From contig NZ_JAGGJY010000002.1 of the NCBI RefSeq assembly GCF_017873245.1, positions 186,001 through 250,000 of the forward strand: DNA of 64,000 nt, given 5' to 3'. Origin of the DNA: Clostridium tertium. GTDB lineage: Bacteria > Bacillota > Clostridia > Clostridiales > Clostridiaceae. Each line of letters begins with the position of its first letter. The stretch's first letter is position 1. The notes below the pieces were generated by a model. It worked only from the letters and a program-made list of their open reading frames with translations. It had not been told where the DNA came from and ran no database searches. The translations under genes and the position numbers were made by a program. Positions 27,734-36,480 of this stretch are shown here, piece after piece.

Positions 27734-28435
27734 CTACCACTCTATAGAATCAACTGAAACAGGATTTTCATTTACTTCAATACTTCTAACCTTTGCATCT
27801 TTAATTTTTATAACTCTATCTGCAATTGGTGCAAGCGCTGAATTATGTGTTATAACAATTACTGTTGTTCCTGTGTTTTTACATGTATCTTGTAAAGTCT
27901 TTAAAATCTGCTTACCTGTTTTATAATCAAGGGCTCCAGTTGGCTCATCACATAAAAGTAATTTAGGATTTTTAGCTATGGCTCTTGCTATAGCTACTCT
28001 TTGCTGTTCCCCTCCTGATAATTGAGATGGAAAATTACCTTTTCTATGGCCAAGTCCAACTAATTCAAGAGTTTTATCAACATCTAGAGCATTTTTTGTA
28101 ATTTGTGTAGCAAGTTCAACATTTTCCTTTGCAGTTAAATTTTGAACTAAGTTGTAAAATTGAAATACAAATCCTACATCATATCTTCTGTAATTTGTAA
28201 GCTGTTTATTATTAAATTTTGATATATCAACATCATCAATAATTACCTTACCTTCATCACAAGTATCCATTCCTCCAAGTATATTTAATACAGTTGTTTT
28301 ACCAGCTCCACTAGGCCCTAAAATAATAACAAATTCTCCTTTTTCTATTGAAAAATCAATACCGTTATTTGCTATAATAGTGTTTTCTCCAATTTTGTAT
28401 CTTTTATATTCATCTCTTATTTCTATATATGACAT
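27734..28435 (-). CDS. ABC transporter ATP-binding protein (MacB/LolD class)
   Basis: This 233-aa cytoplasmic ATPase has Walker [11 protein letters not shown] loop [12 protein letters not shown], signature [14 protein letters not shown], Walker [13 protein letters not shown] and the H loop VITHN. The FQFYNL sequence and the compact length place it in the MacB/LolD/FtsE group that energises FtsX-type permeases. It is the first gene of a two-gene operon with the permease and is divergent from a TetR-type gene. Two near-identical 20-base sequences in the shared upstream region may be the operators. Confidence 0.92.
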   Translation of the reverse strand: MSYIEIRDEYKRYKIGENTIIANNGIDFSIEKGEFVIILGPSGAGKTTVLNILGGMDTCDEGKVIIDDVDISKFNNKQLTNYRRYDVGFVFQFYNLVQNLTAKENVELATQITKNALDVDKTLELVGLGHRKGNFPSQLSGGEQQRVAIARAIAKNPKLLLCDEPTGALDYKTGKQILKTLQDTCKNTGTTVIVITHNSALAPIADRVIKIKDAKVRSIEVNENPVSVDSIEW

Positions 28436-28471
28436 CTCTCTCTCCCTTATCTTTATCTACTCAAAATACTC

Positions 28472-28580
28472 AATGTTATTAAATAGACACTTTGTTTGGT
28501 TAATGCTATAATTAAGTATAAATAATCTAAACTCCAATTACAATAATCATATATTTTCTTAATGTTATTAAATATACATT
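28472..28580. promoter_or_regulatory. Paired direct repeats between ABC operon and tetR, probable operators
   Basis: AATGTTATTAAATAGACACT at 28472-28491 and AATGTTATTAAATATACATT at 28561-28580 agree at 18 of 20 positions and are spaced 89 bases apart. Each carries a TGT…ACA pair of half sites. One copy lies close to each divergent gene, as expected for a TetR regulator that controls both promoters. Confidence 0.5.
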
Positions 28581-28650
28581 TTAGTTATTTTTGTTTACTT
28601 ATTAACATATAATTAAAATTTTTAAATAAATACATAAAAGGATGAGTAAA

Positions 28651-29202
28651 ATGGCAGGAATTAAAGGCAATAGAAGAACTTTATATACTAAAAAAATAAT
28701 AAAAGAAAGCTTAATTGATTTACTTCAAGATAAAAGAATTCACGAAATTACTGTTACTGATATATGTAAAAAATCAGATATTAATAGAGGAACTTTTTAT
28801 TCTCATTATAAAGATGCTTATGATTTACTTAAATCCATACAAGATGAACTATTTAATCAAATATCTATATATATTGAGGAGACCCCTGTAGAAGATTACA
28901 AAGACGTTTTATTACTTAAAGCCCTTGAACTAATTTATGATAATAAAGATTTATGTAAAATATTATTTAGTAAACAAATGGAAACTAGCCTTATGGATCG
29001 TATTATTTACGTAGCAAGTAAATCTGAAATTGATAAGATGCTTGGAACTTCAAATGTTAATAATATTTTTTTAGATTATTTTATAAAATATACTGTAGGT
29101 GGAGTTGTTTCAGTTATTCAAACATGGCTAGAAAAAGATTTAAAGGAATCACCTGAAGAAATAGCTAAAATTATAAATAATATTATTTCTTTCCATCCTT
29201 AA
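28651..29202 (+). CDS. TetR-family transcriptional regulator
   Basis: The start at 28651 is preferred because AAAGGATG precedes it at a suitable distance; a frame opening at 28642 adds MSK. The 183-aa product has the N-terminal TetR helix-turn-helix (RRTLYTKKIIKESLIDLLQD…ITVTDICKKSDINRGTFYSHY) in about residues 5-55. A helical ligand-binding and dimer domain of the TetR_C (DUF-type, YxiB-like) group follows. It is divergent from the ABC exporter and likely represses it in the absence of a substrate. A terminator follows at 29249-29282. Confidence 0.9.
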   Translation: MAGIKGNRRTLYTKKIIKESLIDLLQDKRIHEITVTDICKKSDINRGTFYSHYKDAYDLLKSIQDELFNQISIYIEETPVEDYKDVLLLKALELIYDNKDLCKILFSKQMETSLMDRIIYVASKSEIDKMLGTSNVNNIFLDYFIKYTVGGVVSVIQTWLEKDLKESPEEIAKIINNIISFHP

Positions 29203-29248
29203 TGTTTTAATATAAAAGTCAGAAATAAAATATTTTCTTAATAAAAAT

Positions 29249-29282
29249 AAAAAACTCCCTCTTTCAAAAATGGAGTTTTTTA
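29249..29282. terminator. Bidirectional hairpin terminator
   Basis: AAAACTCC pairs with GGAGTTTT across a 13-base loop, with A/T runs on both sides. It separates the convergent tetR and EAL-protein genes. Confidence 0.8.
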
Positions 29283-29322
29283 GCATTTAGAAAACTATAT
29301 AATTAAATATTGAATAAACAAC

Positions 29323-31545
29323 TTATTTTGATAATAATGCAAAATAATCATTTTTGGAGATTGGCTTAGAAAAATAATATCCTTGTGCAATAAAACAATT
29401 ATTTGCTACCAGAAATTCAACTTGATCTTGAGTTTCAATTCCTTCAGCAATAATTTTCATATTTAATTTCTTTGCCATATCTATTGTAGATTTTATAATA
29501 ATATCCATCTTGAGATTTCCTATATTATCTATAAATGATTTATCAAGTTTTAAAGTATCAAAGCTTGATTCTGATATTGAACTAAGTGCAGAAATTCCTG
29601 TTCCATAATCATCCATTTCTACTTTAAAGCCTAATCTATGCAATTCATCAACAATATTATTTAATTTATCATTATTATTAAGAAATACGCTTTCTGTCAT
29701 TTCAAAAGCAATTTTAGATGAATCTATATCATATTCTTTTAATAAAGCTTCAATTCTTTTTACTATTCCCTGATATTCAAGATGAAGCCTTGATAAATTA
29801 ATAGAAATTGGATGAATTTTATATCCTAAATAACCCATTTCTTTAATATCCTTACATACTTTTTTTATGACTTCCTCATCTAGTTGAATAATTTGTCCAT
29901 TATTTTCAAATACAGGTATAAACTTATCAGGAGGTATTAATGATCCATCTTGTTTTCTCCATCTTATTAATGCTTCTGCTCCACAAATTTTCTTATTTCT
30001 CATATCATATTTTGGCTGATACCAAACTTCAAATTCATCATTTTTCAACGCTTCTAGAAACTCAGATTCGATTTTTTGATTATCTATTATAGTTTTTTTA
30101 TTTCTCTCATCAAAAAACTTATAAATTTGATTCATTTTGTCTTTTATCTCTCTTTTTGCTATAAGAGCGTTACTATAAATTCTATGCAGACTTTCAGAGT
30201 TATCTAATGAACATATACCCATAGATATTTTTATAGGTATTACTTTATTTCTTTCAATATCTTTTTTAATTCTATAATCAAGCATATTTAATTTTTTAAC
30301 TATTTCTTCTTTATCATCATGATATATAATCCCTATAAATCCATCTGCATTATCTTTATACAACTCATCATTAGGCAGCACTTCCTTAAATATTCTAACA
30401 ATATATTTTAAAACATCATCACCTATATTAGTTCCATACATTATATTTATAACATTAAACTTATCTATATCAAAAACTACTAATGATTTATTTTTTCTAT
30501 CATACTGCTTCATATTTTCAAAATTTAATCTCAAATATTGATAATTTTTTTCTTTTGTCAATTCATCTATAAAAATAAGATAAGAAATCTTTTTTTGATA
30601 TTTATTATAAGCTAAAATAAATATTCCAGCAGCTGCAATAAACGTAATATACAATAATACACTTTCTAGATGAATACCTCTAAATATTATACTAGCATTT
30701 TGATATACACACCTACTAGGTACATAAGATACTAAATACCAATCATTTATATTAAGAGGCTCATAATATGCCAAATAATCTTCATTTAAATTACTATAAT
30801 TAATATATCCACTCCCTCCCCTAGAAATATTCTCACTGACTGTTTTATATAACTCAGGATTCCCTTCTTTCAAATTATAAAATATATTAAAGTCGCTATT
30901 ATAAAATTTGTTTGAATTAGAAACAAAATTTCCTGATTTATCAATTACAATACTTTCTCCTTCTCCATTAAAAGAACTAATATTTAAAATCTTAGAAAAA
31001 TCATCTGATCTATATGTTGCTGTTAATATCATATCTACATTATTTCCCTTATAAATCGGAAAAGTAAATATATTAAGCATAAGCTGTTTATCTTCACTAA
31101 TGTAACTTTCAGATATGCTAGCAATTCCTTTCATTCCATTTTTGTAATAATCATATTGACTTAAATCTAATACTTCTCCTAAAGTATTATAACATATACC
31201 ATTTTTATCAATTATACCCATATTATAAAACCCATAAGATTCACTATAAACCTTTAAGTCTTCAACTATACTCAAGATTTCAAAATTATTACGTGTTTCT
31301 ATGTTTTTAGCTAGAGATTCTAATAACTTCTTCTTTGCTTCAACTCCTGTATGCATGGTAATAACATTTTGTGATGAAACATTTTTAAGTGTTGCTCTTG
31401 CTTCTTTATCAATCAAAGATATTAAACGCTCATTGTGGTATCTAAATAAAAATATCCCTATAAAAAGAAATAAAATAAACAAGATACTTATTGATATACA
31501 TAATTTTTTTTTATATTTATCATTAAACTTTGCTACACTTATCAT
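29323..31545 (-). CDS. Membrane-bound EAL phosphodiesterase with degenerate GGDEF domain
   Basis: The protein has 740 aa. A membrane segment near residues 13-33, an extracellular dCache-like sensor (to about 285) and a second membrane segment near 285-305 are followed by a GGDEF domain and an EAL domain. The GGDEF signature is replaced by NADGF, so diguanylate cyclase activity is not expected. The EAL domain keeps all catalytic positions: AEALIRW, SINLSR, FEMTES, MDDYGTG, KLDKSF, AEGIET and QGYYFSKP. It should therefore hydrolyse cyclic di-GMP in response to an external ligand, with the GGDEF domain perhaps binding GTP as an allosteric site. The gene is monocistronic. Confidence 0.9.
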   Translation of the reverse strand: MISVAKFNDKYKKKLCISISILFILFLFIGIFLFRYHNERLISLIDKEARATLKNVSSQNVITMHTGVEAKKKLLESLAKNIETRNNFEILSIVEDLKVYSESYGFYNMGIIDKNGICYNTLGEVLDLSQYDYYKNGMKGIASISESYISEDKQLMLNIFTFPIYKGNNVDMILTATYRSDDFSKILNISSFNGEGESIVIDKSGNFVSNSNKFYNSDFNIFYNLKEGNPELYKTVSENISRGGSGYINYSNLNEDYLAYYEPLNINDWYLVSYVPSRCVYQNASIIFRGIHLESVLLYITFIAAAGIFILAYNKYQKKISYLIFIDELTKEKNYQYLRLNFENMKQYDRKNKSLVVFDIDKFNVINIMYGTNIGDDVLKYIVRIFKEVLPNDELYKDNADGFIGIIYHDDKEEIVKKLNMLDYRIKKDIERNKVIPIKISMGICSLDNSESLHRIYSNALIAKREIKDKMNQIYKFFDERNKKTIIDNQKIESEFLEALKNDEFEVWYQPKYDMRNKKICGAEALIRWRKQDGSLIPPDKFIPVFENNGQIIQLDEEVIKKVCKDIKEMGYLGYKIHPISINLSRLHLEYQGIVKRIEALLKEYDIDSSKIAFEMTESVFLNNNDKLNNIVDELHRLGFKVEMDDYGTGISALSSISESSFDTLKLDKSFIDNIGNLKMDIIIKSTIDMAKKLNMKIIAEGIETQDQVEFLVANNCFIAQGYYFSKPISKNDYFALLSK

Positions 31546-31881
31546 AAAATTTTATACTCTCCATCCTCAAACTTTTACTCCTTAGAATTAAATCTTATTT
31601 CCAAAATAATTTTCTCACTTAATTTATTTATTTTTTAATCATTTTACAACTTTTATTAATACTTTTTTCATACTCATTATATACTTTTTTCCATTAATGA
31701 TAAATATATTTTTAATATTATAAATCTCTTTTTTGACATTTTATGACTTAATATTTATTAAAAATAGGCTAGATGAATTATTAATTACTCATCTAGCCTT
31801 ATTCAGTAAATCTTCAATTAGATTTTGACTTTACTTTAAAACTTATTTACAACTACTAAGCAATATAAATATATAATGTAA
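31546..31881. other. Gene-free spacer, 336 bases
   Basis: Its right end holds the terminator of the propeller kinase (31761-31804), and the left part should carry the promoter of the EAL gene. Nothing else stands out. Confidence 0.5.
31761..31804 (-). terminator. Terminator of the first propeller kinase gene
   Basis: AATAGGCTAGATGA pairs with TCATCTAGCCTTATT around a 12-base loop. On the minus strand it is followed by CTATTTTTAAT. Confidence 0.78.
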
Positions 31882-34800
31882 TTAAAGTTTCATAATATTG
31901 TAATCTTCATAATTACCTACATTATTTTCCAATGTACTTGGAAGTACTAAAGTAAATTTACTTCCCTTATTTAGTTCACTTTCAAGTTTAACATATCCAC
32001 CATGAAGTTCTACTACATACTTAACAAGAGTAAGTCCAATTCCACTACTACTTACTTTTGTAACATTTGCTCCTTCAACTTGTGAAAAACGCTTAAATAT
32101 AAACTCTTGATCTTCTTTTGATATTCCTATACCTGTATCTTCTACAATAATTTCAATATTATTTTCAATTTCTTTAATAAATACTCGTATTTCTCCACCT
32201 TCAGAAGTAAACTTAACTGCATTTGCTAATAAATTAACTACACATCTCTCTATTTCGGTACTGTCACAAGAAATAATTTTTTCTTCCATCTCAGGATCAA
32301 CTATAAGTGATAGCCCTTTTTCTTCAATAAACTTACTCATATTAAGTGCAGTTTCTTCAACTATATACACTATATCATTATTTTTTTTATTAATTTTATA
32401 ATTGCCTGTCTCTATTTTAGAACTATCTATAATATCATTTATTATTTTCAATAGATTATCACAGTTTTTACTTATAATATTCATATATTTATTAGATTTT
32501 TCTTGTGTTATAGATTTATCCTGGCTAAGTTTATTTATTAACTGTACAGTTGATGCTATAACATTTATTGGAGTTCTAAGTTCATGAGATAGATTCACAA
32601 AATAACTATTTTTAAACTTTTCTTTATCTATTATTTCTTTACTTAATCTTTCATTTTCTTCTAGTTGATTATTTAGTTTCATTGTTTTTCTATCTATTAA
32701 TTTTCTTAGTATCTTAACATAACTTAATATAGAAATAATTAATGCTATTATTATAAATATATAGATAAAATACGCTAAAGGTGTTTTCCAAATAGGCTGT
32801 TTTACTATTATTTTAATCATCGCTTCTTCACTTAATTCACCATTACCATCTCTAGCTCTTATTTTTAAAATATATTTACCTGGATCTAATGATTTAAAGT
32901 CTAATTCACTTTTAGAGTCTATAAATATCCAGTCTGAATCTACTCCTTCAATAATATATTCATAAGTTGTACTATTTAAACTTTCATAATTAGGTAAGAA
33001 ATAATTAACAGATAAATTTCTATCTTCATATTCTAAAACTAATTCTTTTCCATCATAAATAGCCTTATTTTCTCCAATAAAAATGTCCCCAATTACAACT
33101 TTATTTTTATTTTCTTTCTGAACAACTACATCATCTGGATGAAAATATGTGCAACCGCTTGTGCTGCCAAATATCATTGCTCCACTTTTTAGCTTTATAC
33201 CTGAATTGGAATTAAATTGATATCCATATATCCCATCCTTTTTTGTAAAGTTTATAAAATCTTCTTTTTCTACATCAAATTTATTTAACCCTTTATTAGT
33301 ACTTATCCAAAGGTTATCATTGTCATCAAATAAAATTGAATTTATAAAATTATTAGTTAATCCGTCTGCTATAGTATAAGAATTAAATTGCTTTTCTTTT
33401 GTATCAAATTTACCAAGTCCTATATTTGTTCCTATCCACAGATTTCCTGTATTATCAAATGCCATAGAATTTATAGAGCTATAACCTAAAGAGTTATCAT
33501 ATAAATAATTATTTATATAGTTTTCCACAACACCTTTTTCCTTATGATATTTTACTATTCCTGTATCAATCCCACCCAACCAAAGAATATTTTCATCTTT
33601 ATAATCTGGTAATATATATTTAATATTACTAGGATTTATATTAGACTTTATTAATTCCTCATTATAATATATAACTTTATTAGTATTTATATTATAGCTA
33701 TAAAAATTAGATGTAGTTGCTATCCAAACAAGCTTTTCGTCACTATATATATAGTTTAATTCTGGAAAATATCCATCGTCAGTTAGATGATAATCACATG
33801 TACCCTCTTTTATATCAATTTCTACTAAGCCTTTATTAGTTACAATAAGAATACACTCATCATTTATTTTTACTAAACTATTTATATATTCATTATTTGA
33901 AATTGCGATACTATCCTTATGATATATATGCTTAATTAAATTGCTTGTTTTTATATCATATATATATACTCCGTGAAATTTAGTTGCTATCCACAAGTAT
34001 TCATTATGTACCATTATAGATACTACATTTTTATCCTGTATATCCCATACTTCCTTATAATAACCAAATTTTTTATTGTTATTTAATATATTTACACCTT
34101 TTTCTGTTCCAATCCATATTGTACCATTAAAATCTTCATAAAAGCACGTTATAACATTACTACTAAGAGAATTTGGAATGTTAGTATCTTTCCTCAATAT
34201 GTCAAGTTCATCTTTACTTCTTGAATATTTTAATATGCCATTACTACTAGATACCCATACATTATTTTTACTATCAACCATAATAAAACTGTTATTATTA
34301 AGAATCCCCGATTCTTTAATTTCTTCAGTATGGAAAGACTTAAAGTTTTTTTCCTTAACCTCATATTTTTTTTTACTATTATTATCAGTTGTACATTCAG
34401 CAACCTTTCCTATATCGTAAACAAAAATACCTTCTTTAGTGGAAATTATTAAGTTACCTAAATTATCCTTTTCTATATTATAAATAAATAGTCTTCCATC
34501 ATCTTCTTTTATTTCCTTCCGAATTATTCTATAGTCCTTATCTATAAAATTCACTCCATAGTTTGTCCCAACAAATATTGAACCATCTTCAGCTTCTTCT
34601 AAACATGTTATAAATGAACTAGTTAATGAGTTTATATCATCTTTATTATTATAAAAATATTTGATACTATTATTTTTAATATTTATTTTCATTAATCCAT
34701 TTTCAGTACCAACCCACATAACATCTTCTTCATACTTACTCTTTAATAAAGAAGTAATTTTTAAGCGCCCCAAATTATATTTATCTATTGGCAAGTCTTT

Positions 34801-35175
34801 CATTCTAACAATGGTATCTGTATCTCTAATTAAAAAATCCAGTCCATAATCAGTCGCTATCCATATATTCCCACAAAAATCTTCTTCTACATCATTTATA
34901 TATGGCGAGCTCAAAGTATTTTTATTTTTGCTACTAGAATTATAAATCTTTACCCTTTCACCATCATATCTATTAAGGCCATCTACTGTACCTATCCACA
35001 TATATCCTTTACTATCTTGCATGATTGTTGTTACATATTCATTAGAAAGTCCATCATCAATAGATAAATTTTCAAACTGTTCTTTTTTTAATGGTTCTGC
35101 TGACACCTTTATAGACATTAAAATATTTGTTATAAAAGATGTTAATAATACAAATATTAGTAATTTGAATTTCAT
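31882..35175 (-). CDS. Two-component sensor kinase with two extracellular beta-propellers (orphan)
   Basis: The start at 35175 follows AGAGGTAGTAAATGC; the 1097-aa protein opens with a signal or anchor segment. About 14 repeats of the Reg_prop type fill residues 35-680 (for example DSKGYMWIGTVDGLNRYDG, DNTGNLWIGTNIGLGKFD). They are followed by a Y_Y_Y domain (to about 780) and one membrane segment near 790-812. HisKA follows, with H864 in NLSHELRTPIN, and HATPase_c with NLLANAVKF, VEDTGIGIS and SSGIGLTLV. This is the sensor half of the HTCS family known from Bacteroides, where it binds glycan fragments. Unlike HTCS proteins it lacks the receiver and AraC-type output. No response regulator is adjacent, so its partner is encoded elsewhere. 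Confidence 0.9.
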   Translation of the reverse strand: MKFKLLIFVLLTSFITNILMSIKVSAEPLKKEQFENLSIDDGLSNEYVTTIMQDSKGYMWIGTVDGLNRYDGERVKIYNSSSKNKNTLSSPYINDVEEDFCGNIWIATDYGLDFLIRDTDTIVRMKDLPIDKYNLGRLKITSLLKSKYEEDVMWVGTENGLMKINIKNNSIKYFYNNKDDINSLTSSFITCLEEAEDGSIFVGTNYGVNFIDKDYRIIRKEIKEDDGRLFIYNIEKDNLGNLIISTKEGIFVYDIGKVAECTTDNNSKKKYEVKEKNFKSFHTEEIKESGILNNNSFIMVDSKNNVWVSSSNGILKYSRSKDELDILRKDTNIPNSLSSNVITCFYEDFNGTIWIGTEKGVNILNNNKKFGYYKEVWDIQDKNVVSIMVHNEYLWIATKFHGVYIYDIKTSNLIKHIYHKDSIAISNNEYINSLVKINDECILIVTNKGLVEIDIKEGTCDYHLTDDGYFPELNYIYSDEKLVWIATTSNFYSYNINTNKVIYYNEELIKSNINPSNIKYILPDYKDENILWLGGIDTGIVKYHKEKGVVENYINNYLYDNSLGYSSINSMAFDNTGNLWIGTNIGLGKFDTKEKQFNSYTIADGLTNNFINSILFDDNDNLWISTNKGLNKFDVEKEDFINFTKKDGIYGYQFNSNSGIKLKSGAMIFGSTSGCTYFHPDDVVVQKENKNKVVIGDIFIGENKAIYDGKELVLEYEDRNLSVNYFLPNYESLNSTTYEYIIEGVDSDWIFIDSKSELDFKSLDPGKYILKIRARDGNGELSEEAMIKIIVKQPIWKTPLAYFIYIFIIIALIISILSYVKILRKLIDRKTMKLNNQLEENERLSKEIIDKEKFKNSYFVNLSHELRTPINVIASTVQLINKLSQDKSITQEKSNKYMNIISKNCDNLLKIINDIIDSSKIETGNYKINKKNNDIVYIVEETALNMSKFIEEKGLSLIVDPEMEEKIISCDSTEIERCVVNLLANAVKFTSEGGEIRVFIKEIENNIEIIVEDTGIGISKEDQEFIFKRFSQVEGANVTKVSSSGIGLTLVKYVVELHGGYVKLESELNKGSKFTLVLPSTLENNVGNYEDYNIMKL

Positions 35176-35624
35176 GCATTTACTACCTCTCATTCTTACT
35201 CTTGCATATCTTTGGTACTATCGCTTTTATATTAATATAATTATAATTCTATTTAGTAAAAACGTTAGTTATATCAATATTACATATAATAATAACATTT
35301 TTTTTATATTTTTTCATCTAAATTTATACGCAATATCCATATTGTATATTTTCAATTATCTTTTCATAATAAATATTATTAATTTCAATAAAAAAGATAA
35401 TATATTAACTTAGTACAAAGTTTATTTAAATAATTTAACAATTTATTGCAATTCTTCAAATATAGAAAACTTTCATAAAAACATCTTATTCATATAATAT
35501 AAATGGTCTATTGTATAATTAAAAAGAGATATCTCAAACTGAATTAAAAATCATTTTGAGATATCTCCTATCTTTGTTACATTCTAAAAGGAATTAATTA
35601 AATAATATTATCCTTTTAAATCTA
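35176..35624. other. Gene-free spacer, 449 bases
   Basis: It should contain the propeller-kinase promoter on the left and contains the RpiR terminator at 35525-35567. The middle is very AT-rich without a convincing ORF start. Confidence 0.5.
35525..35567 (-). terminator. Terminator of the alpha-mannoside operon
   Basis: AGAGATATCTCAAA pairs with TTTTGAGATATCTC around a 15-base loop, followed on the minus strand by TTTTTAAT. Confidence 0.75.
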
Positions 35625-36419
35625 TTATTTATTAAAGACCTTTTCTGTTGAAACCCATTCATCAAGAACTTCACTATACTTTCTAACATAATAATAGTGA
35701 ATAAGATCAATTTGAATTAATATAGGTATTTGTGCAGATATCATTCCAGTGGATTCCTCTCCTGAAAGATTATCTGTTATTACACTAATGTCTGAGTATT
35801 CAACTATCTTACTATTTCTATTTCCAGTAATGAGAATAATATTCGCACCTTTTTCTCTTAAGAGTTTAGCACACTTTTGAAGATGCTTATTTCCTCTTAA
35901 TGTAAAGATAAATACAAGATCCCCTTCTTTTATTAGAGTTGATGCCATTTCTATTGCCTCTTTATCATATATTACTTCTACAAGCTTACCCATTCTTGAA
36001 AATCTAAACTTAAAATCTTGAGCTGCCGTAGCACTAAGCCCTAATGCAAATATATGCATAAATCTATTATTATGTATAGATTCACAAATTTTCTCTATTT
36101 TATCCCTATCAAAATTTGTATCAATATTATTGAAAATTTTAAAATAGGAATTTTGTAAATCTGAGGATATTTTATTTGATCTTATGCCATTATTTTCTTT
36201 TAAGTGTTCACTATATAAATACATTAGTTCTTTATAATTATTTAATCCTATTTTTTTACAAAATCTAGTTATAGAAGCAGGAGAGACACATAACAATTTA
36301 GATAATTCATTTATTGATCTTGGTTCTCTATTACTCAAAAAATACTCTGCTATTTGCTCCTCTACATAAGTGAATTTTACCTTTGCATGAGTTATTCTAA
36401 GTATAATTTCTTTTTCCAT
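35625..36419 (-). CDS. RpiR/MurR-family transcriptional regulator
   Basis: The start at 36419 has TTGGAGG 5 bases upstream; a frame to 36437 adds six residues. The 264-aa protein has the N-terminal RpiR helix-turn-helix (about residues 1-75, INELSKLLCVSPASITRFCKKIG). A SIS domain follows that binds phosphosugars (about 105-240, with MHIFALGLSATAAQDF, VFIFTLRGNKHL and IILITGN). It is the third gene of the operon with the PTS permease and GH38 mannosidase and most likely senses a mannose-type phosphosugar. The palindrome TGAAAATATTTTCA before the PTS gene is a candidate operator. Confidence 0.9.
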   Translation of the reverse strand: MEKEIILRITHAKVKFTYVEEQIAEYFLSNREPRSINELSKLLCVSPASITRFCKKIGLNNYKELMYLYSEHLKENNGIRSNKISSDLQNSYFKIFNNIDTNFDRDKIEKICESIHNNRFMHIFALGLSATAAQDFKFRFSRMGKLVEVIYDKEAIEMASTLIKEGDLVFIFTLRGNKHLQKCAKLLREKGANIILITGNRNSKIVEYSDISVITDNLSGEESTGMISAQIPILIQIDLIHYYYVRKYSEVLDEWVSTEKVFNK

Positions 36420-36480
36420 AGTATCCTCCAAAAACAATTATTATACCTTAAATGTTATATGTCTCTTGTTAATTAATCAA

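Noticed and set aside
27645-27926. A 93-codon plus-strand ORF across the ABC ATPase/permease junction
   Set aside because: It is antisense to two well-supported genes with a proper operon junction and has no ribosome-binding site.
31882-35175. Repeated WIGT-type units that could suggest a CRISPR or tandem array
   Set aside because: They are Reg_prop propeller repeats in a single open frame, without constant DNA repeats or spacers.
35021-35413. A 130-codon plus-strand ORF covering the start of the propeller kinase and its upstream spacer
   Set aside because: Half is antisense to the kinase and the rest is a low-complexity Ile/Asn/Tyr stretch from AT-rich DNA; no start signal was found.
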